This document shows positions 22,545 to 31,122 of a stretch of 64,000 nt of DNA, one piece after another. Location of the stretch: the NCBI GenBank assembly GCA_963664635.1, contig OY761542.1:2852001-2916000 (forward strand). Reading direction: 5' to 3'. The DNA is from VXNE01 sp963664635. GTDB taxonomy: Bacteria; Pseudomonadota; Gammaproteobacteria; Pseudomonadales; Azotimanducaceae. The notes below the pieces were generated by a model. The model searched no databases, had not been told where the DNA came from, and saw only the letters and a program-made list of their open reading frames with translations. Both the position numbers and the translations under genes were made by a program. Position 1 is the first letter of the stretch. Each line of letters begins with the position of its first letter.

Positions 22545-23278
22545 CGGTCCTGTTCATCTCCGATCTGCACATCGACGCCGGCGCGCCGCGCGTGCTCCAG
22601 GGGTTCCGCGGTTTCCTTGCCCGCGAAGCGCCGACGGCCGACGCCATCTACATCCTGGGAGACCTCGTCGAGGTCTGGGTCGGGGACGACGACGACGGCC
22701 CAACGGCAACGACGCTCCGGGAAGCCCTCGCGGCGACCACGCGGCACTGCCCGGTGTACGTGATGCACGGCAACCGGGATTTCCTGTTCGGCGACCGCTT
22801 CGCGGCGGAGACCGGCGCGACGCTGATCCCCGATCCCTGTGTCATCGAGCCGGTGCCGAACGGCGAACGGCTTCTGCTGGCGCACGGCGACGCCTTCTGC
22901 ACGCGCGATCGCGCCTACCAGGAAGCGCGCGCCGTGCTGCGGTCGCCGGCGTGGCAGGCGGACGTGCTGGCGCGCACGCTGCCGCAACGCCGCGCCCTGG
23001 CCCGCGGCCTGCGCGAAGAGAGCCGGACCGCCAACGCCAACAAGGCCGAGAACATCATGGACGTGACCGAGGCCGAGGTGGCCGCGGCGATGCGACGCCA
23101 TGACTGTCCGGTCATGATCCACGGTCATACCCATCGCCCAGGGGTACACGACGTCGCGCTCGACTCGAACGGCCAGAGGGGCCGGCGCTACGTCCTGGGC
23201 GACTGGGGGCGGTGCGGGTGGACCCTGCGGATGGCGGCGGGCATGACCCTCGAGTGCTTCGCCCTGCCCGAGAGGTAG
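22541..23278 (+). CDS. lpxH: UDP-2,3-diacylglucosamine pyrophosphatase
   Basis: A 245-residue calcineurin-like phosphoesterase that makes lipid X in lipid A synthesis at the inner membrane face. Metal-binding motifs are LFISDLHID (Asp and His), ILGDLVEVWVGDD, MHGNRDFLFG, LLLAHGDAFCT and MIHGHTHRPGVH. The start is GTG at 22541 with CGGAGGG upstream. Its presence implies a Gram-negative outer membrane with lipid A. The TAG stop begins a 25-bp repeat shared with the fimV end. Confidence 0.96.
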   Translation: MTVLFISDLHIDAGAPRVLQGFRGFLAREAPTADAIYILGDLVEVWVGDDDDGPTATTLREALAATTRHCPVYVMHGNRDFLFGDRFAAETGATLIPDPCVIEPVPNGERLLLAHGDAFCTRDRAYQEARAVLRSPAWQADVLARTLPQRRALARGLREESRTANANKAENIMDVTEAEVAAAMRRHDCPVMIHGHTHRPGVHDVALDSNGQRGRRYVLGDWGRCGWTLRMAAGMTLECFALPER

Positions 23279-23300
23279 GGGACGGGCTTGTCCCGTCCCG
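23276..23300 (+). repeat. TAGGGG hairpin repeat, copy at the lpxH stop
   Basis: The 25 bp starting with the lpxH stop TAG are identical to the copy at 32036-32012 on the other strand. Inside it GGGACGGG and CCCGTCCC form an 8-bp stem with a CTTGT loop. No U-tract follows. Confidence 0.75.
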
Positions 23301-23383
23301 GCGCGACCGCAGATCGCGCGACCGTGAAGGCCGGGGACGGGCCGCCGCCGCCACCGCCGCCATCACCGCCGCAAGGACGGCCC

Positions 23384-24001
23384 CTACGAACCCGTTGGGG
23401 GGCCGCCGTGGAAGCGTAGTGCGGTGTCGGGTTCCGTGACCAGGCGTCCCTCCACCGCGAGCATCTCCGCCGCCCGCGGCTCGACCGGCCCGTCCGCGAA
23501 CGACCTGGCCAGCGCGAGATAGGTCTCGAAGTGACGCGCCTCGGAAGCCAGCAGGCCGGCGTAGAGGCGGCCGAGGTCGCCACCGAGGCGCGCCGCCAGC
23601 AAGGCGAATCGCTCGCAGGAGCGTGCCTCCACGATCGCGCCGGCAATGAGGGTGTCCGTCAGCCGCGCCGGCTCGTGACTTGCCGCGAGGCCGAACAGGC
23701 GCCCGGCGTAGCGGGAGGGCGACAGGCGGCGGCGGGTCACCCCGCGGACCCGCAGCGCCCGCAATACCTCCTCGAAATGGCGCAGTTCTTCGCGCGCCAG
23801 TCTGGCCAGCGGCGCGAGCAGCTCGGTCCGGTCGTCATACCGGTAGAGCATGCCGATGGCCGTACCCGCCGCCTTCTTCTCGCAGTTGGCGTGGTCGATG
23901 AGCAGGGTGTCGATGCCCTCGACGGCGGCTTCCACCCAGGCATCGGGCGTGCGGGTGCCCAGGAACGCCCGCACCGGGCCGATGTCCGCCGCGGCGGTCA
24001 C
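23384..24001 (-). CDS. miaE: tRNA-(ms2)io6A hydroxylase
   Basis: A 205-residue diiron hydroxylase that oxidises the isopentenyl group of ms2i6A37 in tRNA. Diiron ligands follow the MiaE pattern: LLIDHANCEKKAAGTA and REELRHFEEVL (ExxH) in the first half, then VEARSCERFALLAA and SEARHFETYLALA (ExxH) in the second. The start is GTG at 23999-24001, overlapping the stop of the DUF1289 gene (GTGA). It converges on lpxH, and its TAG stop lies in TAGGGGCCGTCC. Confidence 0.9.
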   Translation of the reverse strand: MTAAADIGPVRAFLGTRTPDAWVEAAVEGIDTLLIDHANCEKKAAGTAIGMLYRYDDRTELLAPLARLAREELRHFEEVLRALRVRGVTRRRLSPSRYAGRLFGLAASHEPARLTDTLIAGAIVEARSCERFALLAARLGGDLGRLYAGLLASEARHFETYLALARSFADGPVEPRAAEMLAVEGRLVTEPDTALRFHGGPPTGS

Positions 24002-24468
24002 TCGGCGGGAATGCGGAAATTGCGCTCGTATGCCGCGGTCGCCCGGGTCAGGAACTCGCGCGAGATGGTGGCGAACAGCTGCTCGGGAGCGACGGCCGCG
24101 CCGGCTTCGGAGACCGCCAGCCCCAGCGCGGCCAACCGCGGCGCCCCACGGGTCCGACGCAGTGTTTCGTAGGCGAGCGTGAGCACGCTCTGCTCCGGCA
24201 TCGGCGCGATGTGCAGCCGGGCGGCCGCGGCCTGCAGCGCATCCGCGTCGTGCACCGACAGGAATCCCGCCACGCTGGCGTCGCGCAACTCGGCGAGCCG
24301 CCGCCAGATCGCGTGGCGCTGCTCCACGTCGTACCGGTTCCAGTCCACCACTTCGTGGGCGAAGCGCTTGCAGCCCCGGCACACGAGGTCGCCGAAGGTG
24401 GTCGAGCAGATTCCGATGCAGGGGCTCGTGCGTTCGCGCCGCGGGCTGGACTGGACGGTTCCGGTCAT
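23998..24468 (-). CDS. DUF1289 domain protein
   Basis: A 156-residue protein whose N-terminus carries the DUF1289 cysteine pattern SPCIGICSTTFGDLVCRGC (about residues 15-33), followed by FAHEVVDWNRYDVEQRHAIWRRL, the typical acidic/aromatic end of that domain. The Cys cluster is likely to bind metal. The rest (residues 60-156) is helical and unrecognised, longer than the minimal 60-residue family members. It sits between purF and miaE on the same strand. The function is unknown. Confidence 0.82.
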   Translation of the reverse strand: MTGTVQSSPRRERTSPCIGICSTTFGDLVCRGCKRFAHEVVDWNRYDVEQRHAIWRRLAELRDASVAGFLSVHDADALQAAAARLHIAPMPEQSVLTLAYETLRRTRGAPRLAALGLAVSEAGAAVAPEQLFATISREFLTRATAAYERNFRIPAE

Positions 24469-24473
24469 CCGCT

Positions 24474-25997
24474 TCAGGCGTGGCTCGACAGTTCGATGAC
24501 CGGCTGATCCTCGAGAGCCTCGTCACGCAACCGCTTCATGCGGTCGCTGCGGTGGCGCGAAAGGCGCGCGAGATAGGCTTCGTCGATGTCCCCGGTGACG
24601 TACTGGCCGTCGAACACCGAACAGTCGAAGCTGCGCAACGCGGGGTTGCCTTCCCGGGCGGCCAGGATGAGGTCCTCGATGGTCTGGTAGACGAGCCAGT
24701 CGGCGCCGATGAGCTCCGCCACTTCGTCTTCCGTGCGGTTGTAGGCGACGAACTCGCTTGCGGCCGGCATGTCGATGCCGTACACGTTCGGATAGCGTAC
24801 CGGCGGCGCCGCCGAGGCGAAGTACACCCTGCGGGCGCCGGCCTCGCGCGCCAACTGGATGATCTGTCGCGTCGTCGTGCCCCGCACGATCGAATCGTCG
24901 ACCAGCAGCACGTTCTTGTTGCGGAACTCCAGTTCCACGGCGTTGTGCTTGCTGCGCACGGACTTCCTGCGTTCGGTCTGGCCCGGCATGATGAAGGTGC
25001 GGCCGATATAGGGATTCTTGACCAGGCCCTCGCGGAACTTGACGTCGAGCCGGTGCGCCAGCGGCAGCGCCGCCGTACGCGCGGTGTCCGGAACGGGAAT
25101 GACGACGTCGATGTCGTGTTCCCTGCGCGGGTACCGGGTGAGGATGCGTTCGGCGAGGCGTTCGCCCATCCGCAGGCGCGCCTTGTAGACGGAGATCCGA
25201 TCGATGATGGAGTCCGGGCGGGCGAGGTACACGTGCTCGAACATGCACGGTGAGTACCCGCGCTCGATGCCGCATCGCTTCGTATGCAGGTGGCCCTCGA
25301 TGTCGATGTAGACGGCCTCGCCGGGCAGCACGTCCCGAATGACGTCGAAGCCCAGGATGTCGAGGGCGACGCTCTCCGAGGCGAGGATGTACTCCCTGCC
25401 CCCTTCCGTCTCGCGGGACCCGTAGATGAGTGGACGGATCCCGTAACAGTCGCGGAAGCCGACGATGCCGCCGCCGATCACCATGGCGACGGCCGCATAC
25501 GCGCCCCGGCACCGGCGGTGCACGCCGGCGACGGCCTCGAAGATCGCGTCGGGCGCGAGGCGCTGCGTGCCGGCCCTGCTCAACTCGTCGGCAAAGACGT
25601 TGAGCAGTATCTCGGAGTCCGAATCCGTATTGACGTGACGCCGGTCGGCCCGAAACAGGTCCGCCTCCAGTTCCCTGGCGTTCGTCAGGTTGCCGTTGTG
25701 ACCGAGCGCGATGCCGTAGGGCGAGTTGACGTACATCGGCTGCGCCTCGGCGGAACTCGAGGTCCCGGCGGTGGGATAGCGAACGTGACCGATCCCCATC
25801 GCGCCGACCATGCGTTGCATGTGGCGCTGCTCGAAGACATCGCGGACCAGTCCGTTGCCCTTGCGCAGGTGCGCCCGCATCCCGTCGCAGGTGACGATTC
25901 CGGCGGCGTCCTGGCCCCGGTGCTGCAGCGCGGTCAACGCATCGTAGAGCTGCTGATTGACGGGCGTCTGGCCAAGAACCCCCACGACTCCACACAT
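24474..25997 (-). CDS. purF: Amidophosphoribosyltransferase
   Basis: A 507-residue enzyme that makes phosphoribosylamine from PRPP and glutamine, the first step of purine synthesis. The N-terminal nucleophile Cys2 follows Met directly (MCGVVGVLGQ), so no propeptide is present, as in the E. coli type. ALQHRGQDAAGIVTCDG and GIGHVRYPTAGTSS are glutaminase motifs. The PRPP loop is VLLVDDSIVRGTTTRQII. cvpA lies 22 nt upstream. Confidence 0.98.
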   Translation of the reverse strand: MCGVVGVLGQTPVNQQLYDALTALQHRGQDAAGIVTCDGMRAHLRKGNGLVRDVFEQRHMQRMVGAMGIGHVRYPTAGTSSSAEAQPMYVNSPYGIALGHNGNLTNARELEADLFRADRRHVNTDSDSEILLNVFADELSRAGTQRLAPDAIFEAVAGVHRRCRGAYAAVAMVIGGGIVGFRDCYGIRPLIYGSRETEGGREYILASESVALDILGFDVIRDVLPGEAVYIDIEGHLHTKRCGIERGYSPCMFEHVYLARPDSIIDRISVYKARLRMGERLAERILTRYPRREHDIDVVIPVPDTARTAALPLAHRLDVKFREGLVKNPYIGRTFIMPGQTERRKSVRSKHNAVELEFRNKNVLLVDDSIVRGTTTRQIIQLAREAGARRVYFASAAPPVRYPNVYGIDMPAASEFVAYNRTEDEVAELIGADWLVYQTIEDLILAAREGNPALRSFDCSVFDGQYVTGDIDEAYLARLSRHRSDRMKRLRDEALEDQPVIELSSHA

Positions 25998-26019
25998 GAC
26001 TTGCTGCCCTCCGATGCCG

Positions 26020-26502
26020 CTAGCTGGGCTGTCCGGAAAATTGGCTCGCGGCGACCTGCAGGAGGTCCAGCACGTCGCGTTCGAAGGCGAGCAGTCCGGG
26101 GACGAGCACGGAATCGAGCCACCAGTCGCTCGTTTCGGCGAACGGCCGGATTGCGATCAGCGCCACGATGGTCAGGAGGCCGCCCCGCAACGCACCGAAG
26201 AACGACCCGAGCAGACGGTCCGTTCCCCCGATGCCGGTGGAGCGCACCAGCTTCGCCAGCATGCGCTGGACGAAAGCCCCGGCCACGAGCACCGCGACGA
26301 AGACGATGGCGAAGCCGGCGGCCGTACCGAGGGACGCCTCGAACTCGAAGAGGTCCGCAACGGGTTCCGCGAGCGCGAGAGACGCGACGAAGGCGCTCAG
26401 CCAGACGATCACGGACATCACCTCCCGCGCAAGGCCTCGCAGCAGTCCGATGACGGTCGACAGGACCACGACCACGACGATGACGACATCGGCTCCGGAC
26501 AT
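26020..26502 (-). CDS. cvpA: CvpA family membrane protein
   Basis: A 160-residue protein with four predicted membrane segments (VVIVVVVVLSTVIGLLRGL, MSVIVWLSAFVASLALA, AAGFAIVFVAVLVAGAF, ALRGGLLTIVALIAI). The motif DRLLGSFFGALRGGL is the CvpA signature. The family is needed for colicin V production and is often linked to envelope stress or purine growth phenotypes; the molecular role is unclear. The dedD-cvpA-purF order is the common gammaproteobacterial one. Confidence 0.93.
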   Translation of the reverse strand: MSGADVVIVVVVVLSTVIGLLRGLAREVMSVIVWLSAFVASLALAEPVADLFEFEASLGTAAGFAIVFVAVLVAGAFVQRMLAKLVRSTGIGGTDRLLGSFFGALRGGLLTIVALIAIRPFAETSDWWLDSVLVPGLLAFERDVLDLLQVAASQFSGQPS

Positions 26503-26569
26503 CTCAGCCGGGCGCTGCCGTGGCGGGATGGAATGGCGTGGAGGGACTCTTCACGTGCGGGGCATGGCA

Positions 26570-27118
26570 TCAGTGGCTGAACCGGACGATCCGGGGTTCG
26601 ATCCCGTCGTAGCGTCCATCGAGTTCCTCCTGCAGCCGCACCGCATTGTCCCGTTCGACCATGGGTCCGACGGCAACGCGGGTCATCTTCGTGGAGGCCC
26701 GCTTGATGCTCGAAAGCAGGGCGTCGTATCCGTCGGCGCGCAATCGGTCGCGTAGCGCCACCGCGTTGTCACGGCTCGAGAAGCTCCCCATCTGCACGGC
26801 CCAGGCCTCCGCCGGCGCGTATGGGACCGTGGCCTCCTCGGCCAGCACCGGATCCCCCACGCGGGTGTCGGTTTCACGGCGGTATCCCTCCGGGTCGATC
26901 TCGGCCCGCAACGCCTCGCGCGCCGCGAGGAGAGCCGCGCTGTCGGGCGGCGCGGACGCGTCGTCCAGTACGGACACGTCTATGGGTTCGGGTTGCACGG
27001 GAGGCAACTCCAGAGGCTCGATGCCGGCGCCGTCGAACAGCATCGGAAATGCAATGGCCGCCACCGCTGCCAGGAAAACGGCGCCGGTGATCCGGTATCG
27101 AGTCCGCTCTGTCAGCAA
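26570..27118 (-). CDS. dedD: SPOR-domain protein DedD
   Basis: A 182-residue single-pass inner-membrane protein of the divisome. A membrane helix is in YRITGAVFLAAVAAIAFPMLF (residues 7-27), with a Pro-rich linker after it. The C-terminal SPOR domain starts AWAVQMGSFSSRDNAVALRD and binds denuded septal glycan. The start is TTG at 27116-27118, overlapping folC by 7 nt; the next codon CTG is another candidate. There is no nearby ATG, so translation is probably coupled to folC. Confidence 0.87.
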   Translation of the reverse strand: MLTERTRYRITGAVFLAAVAAIAFPMLFDGAGIEPLELPPVQPEPIDVSVLDDASAPPDSAALLAAREALRAEIDPEGYRRETDTRVGDPVLAEEATVPYAPAEAWAVQMGSFSSRDNAVALRDRLRADGYDALLSSIKRASTKMTRVAVGPMVERDNAVRLQEELDGRYDGIEPRIVRFSH

Positions 27119-28335
27119 ACCAGTCTGGCCCGAGCGCAAGCGACCAAGTCGAAAGAGCCGCAGACAAGGATAACATCGTTCGCCCGGGTAGTTGAGCGGG
27201 CGGCGTCCAGCGCCGCCTCCGGCCCGGCAACGACGGTCGGGCTCAGGACCCCTTCGAGACGCGCCCCGAGGCGTTCGGCCGACAGGCCCCGGGGCATGCG
27301 GTTGTCGGTCACGATCCATTGCGCGACGCGCGGCAGCAGGGGCGCCACCACGCCGGGCGGGTCCTTGTCCTCCAGCATCGCCAGAACCGCGCAGCCGATG
27401 CGGTCCGGCAGGCGGGGCGCCACGAAGGACGCCGCGTGCGCGTTGTGCGCCGTGTCGAGCAGCCAGCGGCGGCCAGCGGCGCGAACCGTCTCGAGACGGC
27501 CCGGCACGACGGCGCGCCGGCATGCCGCCTCGACCGCGGCAGCATCGAAATTCGGATCGAGCAGGGCCAGCGCCTGCACGGCCGTCGCGGCGTTGCACGT
27601 CGGGATCCGCGGCGGCGAGGCCGCGCGCACGGTGCGGCCCCCGGCCAGGCGCACCGACCAGCCCCGCGCATCGACGGTCTCGGCGTAGTCGCGCCCGTAC
27701 ACGAACAGCGGCGCGCCGAGCGCCCGTGCGCGCGCACGCACGGCATCGGGCACGTCCCGTTCCCCGTACACGACCGGCCGCCCGGCGCGCAGCACCCCCG
27801 CCTTCTCCCGGGCGATGGCTTCCCGCGTGTCGCCCAGGTACTGCTGGTGGTCGAGCCCCACGCTGACGATGACCGCGACATCCGCGTCCACCACGTTCGT
27901 CGCATCGAGCCGCCCGCCCAGCCCCACCTCGAGCACGGCCGTATCCACGCCGCGGGTCCGAAGGATCCGCAGCGCGGCGAGGATGGCGTATTCGAAGTAG
28001 TTGAGCGCCGTATCGCCCCGGGCGCGCTCGATGGACTCGAACGCCGCGGTCAGTTCCCGGTCGGCCGCTTCGGCGCCATCGATCCGGACCCGTTCGTTGA
28101 AGCGGGCGAGGTGCGGCGACAGCGTCGTTCCGACGGTATCCCCACCGGCCAGCAGCAGTTGCTCCAGGAACACGCTCGTCGAACCCTTGCCGTTCGTGCC
28201 CGCCACGATGACGCTGCGCGGCGCCGGCGGGTTGACGCCGGCGCGCCCGGCGACCCGCGCCACGCGCTCGAGGCCGTCGAGCACCCCCCGGGGATGTTCG
28301 ACGCCGATGCGCTCGAGCCAGGCCGCCAGCTTCAC
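27112..28335 (-). CDS. folC: Dihydrofolate/folylpolyglutamate synthase
   Basis: A 407-residue Mur-ligase-like enzyme that adds glycine-free glutamate tails to folates and joins pteroate to Glu. The ATP loop is VIVAGTNGKGSTSVFLEQLL. TTLSPHLARFNERVRIDG and EVGLGGRLDATNVVDAD are FolC signatures, and LLDTAHNAHAA is the C-domain motif (HN of the family). GTG at 28335 overlaps the trpA stop (GTGA). accD, which usually precedes folC in relatives, is absent here. Confidence 0.95.
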   Translation of the reverse strand: MKLAAWLERIGVEHPRGVLDGLERVARVAGRAGVNPPAPRSVIVAGTNGKGSTSVFLEQLLLAGGDTVGTTLSPHLARFNERVRIDGAEAADRELTAAFESIERARGDTALNYFEYAILAALRILRTRGVDTAVLEVGLGGRLDATNVVDADVAVIVSVGLDHQQYLGDTREAIAREKAGVLRAGRPVVYGERDVPDAVRARARALGAPLFVYGRDYAETVDARGWSVRLAGGRTVRAASPPRIPTCNAATAVQALALLDPNFDAAAVEAACRRAVVPGRLETVRAAGRRWLLDTAHNAHAASFVAPRLPDRIGCAVLAMLEDKDPPGVVAPLLPRVAQWIVTDNRMPRGLSAERLGARLEGVLSPTVVAGPEAALDAARSTTRANDVILVCGSFDLVACARARLVC

Positions 28336-29138
28336 CGCGCGTCCATGGCCTCGCGCAAACGCAGGAGCCAGCGCTCGAGCCGCGGCGGGATCGATTCGGG
28401 CTCGTCGGCCCCCGCGCCCATGATGTCGACCAGCGCGCTGCCGACCACGACACCGTCGGCGACCCGGGAGACGGCGCGCGCGGTCGCCGCGTCGCGAATG
28501 CCGAAACCGACCTGGATGGGCAGGTCGCAAACCTGGCGCAGCCGCTCCAGGTTGCGGGCGACATCCTCCACGTCGAGATGCCGCGCTCCGGTGACCCCTT
28601 TCAGTGACACGTAGTAGAGAAATCCCGAGGCGCGTCCGGCGATGCGCTCGGCCCGCTCCGTCGTCGTCGTGGGCGCCACCAGGAAGACGAGGTCGAGGTC
28701 CCGCGCGCGGAACGCTTTCCGCGCCGCCGCGGACTCCTCCGGCGGCAGGTTGACGACGATCATCCCGTCGACGCCCGCCGCGGCAGCGCGTGCGGCGAAG
28801 CGGTCGTATCCCATCCGCATGATGGAGTTCAGGTAGCCCATCAGCACGACCGGGGTCGCGGTGTCCTCCCGGCGGAACTCCCCCGCCAGCGCCAGCACGC
28901 CGGCGAGCGTGACGCCGTTGCGCAGCGCGCGCTCGGAGGAGCGCTGGATGGGCGGTCCCTCCGCTTCGGGGTCGGAGAACGGCACTCCGAGTTCCAGGAT
29001 GTCGGCGCCGCCTCGCACGAGGGCGTGCAGGGCCGGGACCGTTGCCGACGGCACCGGATCCCCAGCGGTGATGAATGCCGTGAGGGCCTTTCGGTCCGCC
29101 GCGCGGCACGCGGCCAGACGCCCTTCGAGACGGCTCAC
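28332..29138 (-). CDS. trpA: Tryptophan synthase alpha subunit
   Basis: A 268-residue TIM barrel that cleaves indole-3-glycerol phosphate to indole, which is passed to TrpB. The catalytic Glu is in DILELGVPFSDPEAEGP, which also holds the catalytic Asp region; the usual family text is SDPxADGP, so EAEGP is a small variant. LMGYLNSIMRMG and GFLYYVSLKGVTGAR follow. QVGFGIRDAATA is the phosphate-binding end. GTG at 29138 overlaps the trpB stop by 4 nt. Confidence 0.96.
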   Translation of the reverse strand: MSRLEGRLAACRAADRKALTAFITAGDPVPSATVPALHALVRGGADILELGVPFSDPEAEGPPIQRSSERALRNGVTLAGVLALAGEFRREDTATPVVLMGYLNSIMRMGYDRFAARAAAAGVDGMIVVNLPPEESAAARKAFRARDLDLVFLVAPTTTTERAERIAGRASGFLYYVSLKGVTGARHLDVEDVARNLERLRQVCDLPIQVGFGIRDAATARAVSRVADGVVVGSALVDIMGAGADEPESIPPRLERWLLRLREAMDAR

Positions 29139-30388
29139 GCCGGGTCGCCCGCGGCCCGGCCGGACGGGCCTGCGTGCACGTCCGCCTCCAGCAGTCCCGC
29201 AACGACCGGAACGTCCTTGTCGCCGCGCCCCGACAGGTTCACGACGATGATGTCGTCCCGTGGCCGGCGCGGCGCCTCCGCCAGCACCCAGGCCAACGCG
29301 TGGCTCGATTCGAGGGCCGGCATGATGCCCTCGAAGCGGTTGAGCGTACGGAACGCCTCGAGCGCCTCCGTGTCGGTGACGGCCTCGTAGCGGGCGCGCC
29401 CGATGTCCTTCAGGTGGGCGTGCTCGGGGCCGACGCCGGGGTAGTCGAGACCCGCGGAGATGGAGTGCGTCTCCATGATCTGGCCATCCGCGTCCTGCAT
29501 CAGGTAGGTGAGCTGCCCGTGCAGGACGCCCGGCGATCCGGCGGCCAGGGGCGCCGCGTGCCGGCCGGTGGCGAGCCCGAGGCCCGCGGCCTCCACGCCG
29601 ACCATGTCCACGGCATCGTCGTCGACGAAGGGGTGGAAGAGGCCCATCGCGTTCGAGCCGCCCCCCACGCACGCGACAAGGAGGTCCGGCAGCCGGCCCT
29701 CCGCCTCCAGGCACTGTGCACGGGCCTCCCGGCCGATCACTGCCTGGAAGTCCCGCACCATCATCGGATACGGATGCGGTCCGGCCACGCTCCCGATGAT
29801 GTAGTGGGTGGTGTCGACATGCGTGACCCAGTCGCGCATCGCCTCGTTCATCGCGTCCTTCAGCGTCCGCGACCCGGACTCGACGGGGACCACCTCGGCG
29901 CCGAGCAGCCGCATGCGGTACACGTTCAGGCGTTGGCGCTCGATGTCCTCGGCGCCCATGTAGACGCGGCACTCCAGCCCGAGGCGGGCGGCCACCGTTG
30001 CGGTCGCCACGCCGTGTTGCCCAGCGCCGGTCTCGGCAATCACGCGCGGCTTGCCCATCCGCCTGGCGAGCAACGCCTGCCCCACGGTGTTGTTGATCTT
30101 GTGGGCGCCGGTATGGCTCAGGTCCTCGCGCTTGAGGTAGACCTTTGCCCCGCCGAGTTCGGCGCTCAGGCGCTCCGCCGGGTAGAGCGGCGTGGGCCGG
30201 CCGACGTAGCGCGCCAGATCCACGGCCAGTTCCCGCTGGAACTCCTCGTCGGCGCTGAGCTTCGCGTACAGGCCGGTCAGTTCGTCGAGTGCGCGGATCA
30301 GCGTCTCCGCGACGTACCGGCCGCCGTACGATCCGAACCTGCCGTGGGGATCGGGCGCCTCGTACGGAGGCCTATTGGACTGTGGCAC
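29135..30388 (-). CDS. trpB: Tryptophan synthase beta subunit
   Basis: A 417-residue PLP enzyme that joins indole and serine to make tryptophan. FGSYGGRYVAETLIRAL is near the N-terminus. The PLP Lys is in LSHTGAHKINNTVGQALLA, the catalytic Glu region in IAETGAGQHGVATATVAA, and the phosphate loop in CVGGGSNAMGLFHPF. Sequence and length are those of TrpB1. It overlaps trpF by 17 nt and trpA by 4 nt, so trpF-trpB-trpA is one translation-coupled unit. Confidence 0.98.
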   Translation of the reverse strand: MPQSNRPPYEAPDPHGRFGSYGGRYVAETLIRALDELTGLYAKLSADEEFQRELAVDLARYVGRPTPLYPAERLSAELGGAKVYLKREDLSHTGAHKINNTVGQALLARRMGKPRVIAETGAGQHGVATATVAARLGLECRVYMGAEDIERQRLNVYRMRLLGAEVVPVESGSRTLKDAMNEAMRDWVTHVDTTHYIIGSVAGPHPYPMMVRDFQAVIGREARAQCLEAEGRLPDLLVACVGGGSNAMGLFHPFVDDDAVDMVGVEAAGLGLATGRHAAPLAAGSPGVLHGQLTYLMQDADGQIMETHSISAGLDYPGVGPEHAHLKDIGRARYEAVTDTEALEAFRTLNRFEGIMPALESSHALAWVLAEAPRRPRDDIIVVNLSGRGDKDVPVVAGLLEADVHAGPSGRAAGDPA

Positions 30389-31001
30389 GGTGCACCTCCT
30401 CGACGAACGCCCGCACCTTGGCGGCGTTCTTGACGCCCCTCGCGTCGTCCTCGACGCCGCTGCTGCAGTCCACCGCGTACGGACGCAGCTTGCGGATGGC
30501 CGCGCCCACGTTGTCCGCCGTCAGTCCCCCCGCCAGCACGAGCGGCTTCCCCGACCCCGCCGGCCAGAGCGACCAGTCGAAACTGCGGCCCGTGCCCCCG
30601 CGGGCCACGGGGTCGTGCGTGTCCAGCAGGAACGCGCGGGCGGCGGGATGGGCAGCCTCCAGCGCGTCCATCCGGAATCCGGCATGCACCCCGGCCACCT
30701 TGACGTACGGGATACCGAATCGCGTACAGGCCCCGGCATCCTCGCCGCCGTGGAACTGGAGCAGGTCGATCGGCACGGCGGCCAGGACCCGGTCGACATC
30801 GCCCGGCGCGGCATCGACGAAAACCGCGACCCGGGTCACGAACGGCGGCAGGGCCTCGGCGATCGCACGCGCGGTCTCCAGCGGCACGCAGCGCGGACTC
30901 CCCGGATGGAAATTGAGGCCGATCGCGTCGCAGCCGGCCGCGGCGGCGGCGAGGCCGTCCTCGACCGACGTGACTCCGCAGATTTTCGTTCGCACGCGCA
31001 C
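30372..31001 (-). CDS. trpF: Phosphoribosylanthranilate isomerase
   Basis: A 209-residue TIM barrel for the Amadori rearrangement in tryptophan synthesis. KICGVTSVEDGLAAAAAG carries the catalytic Cys near the N-terminus, AIGLNFHPGSPRCV the phosphate-binding strand, DLLQFHGGED the family motif, and VDCSSGVEDDARGVKN the catalytic Asp and C-terminal signature. GTG at 31001 was chosen because TrpF proteins start a few residues before KICG; an in-frame start 108 nt earlier would add a Pro-rich tail with no family match. trpE, trpD and trpC are not in the window. Confidence 0.94.
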   Translation of the reverse strand: MRVRTKICGVTSVEDGLAAAAAGCDAIGLNFHPGSPRCVPLETARAIAEALPPFVTRVAVFVDAAPGDVDRVLAAVPIDLLQFHGGEDAGACTRFGIPYVKVAGVHAGFRMDALEAAHPAARAFLLDTHDPVARGGTGRSFDWSLWPAGSGKPLVLAGGLTADNVGAAIRKLRPYAVDCSSGVEDDARGVKNAAKVRAFVEEVHRATVQ

Positions 31002-31122
31002 GGGGCGATCCGTCCGGGGGGTCAGGAAAGGCGGCAGAGTGTGCGGACTTGCGGGCGGCACGGCAAGTGGGGGGCACCGTTCGCGGTCGCCCGGGCGCGT
31101 CGGCCGCACGTACGCCAGTGCT

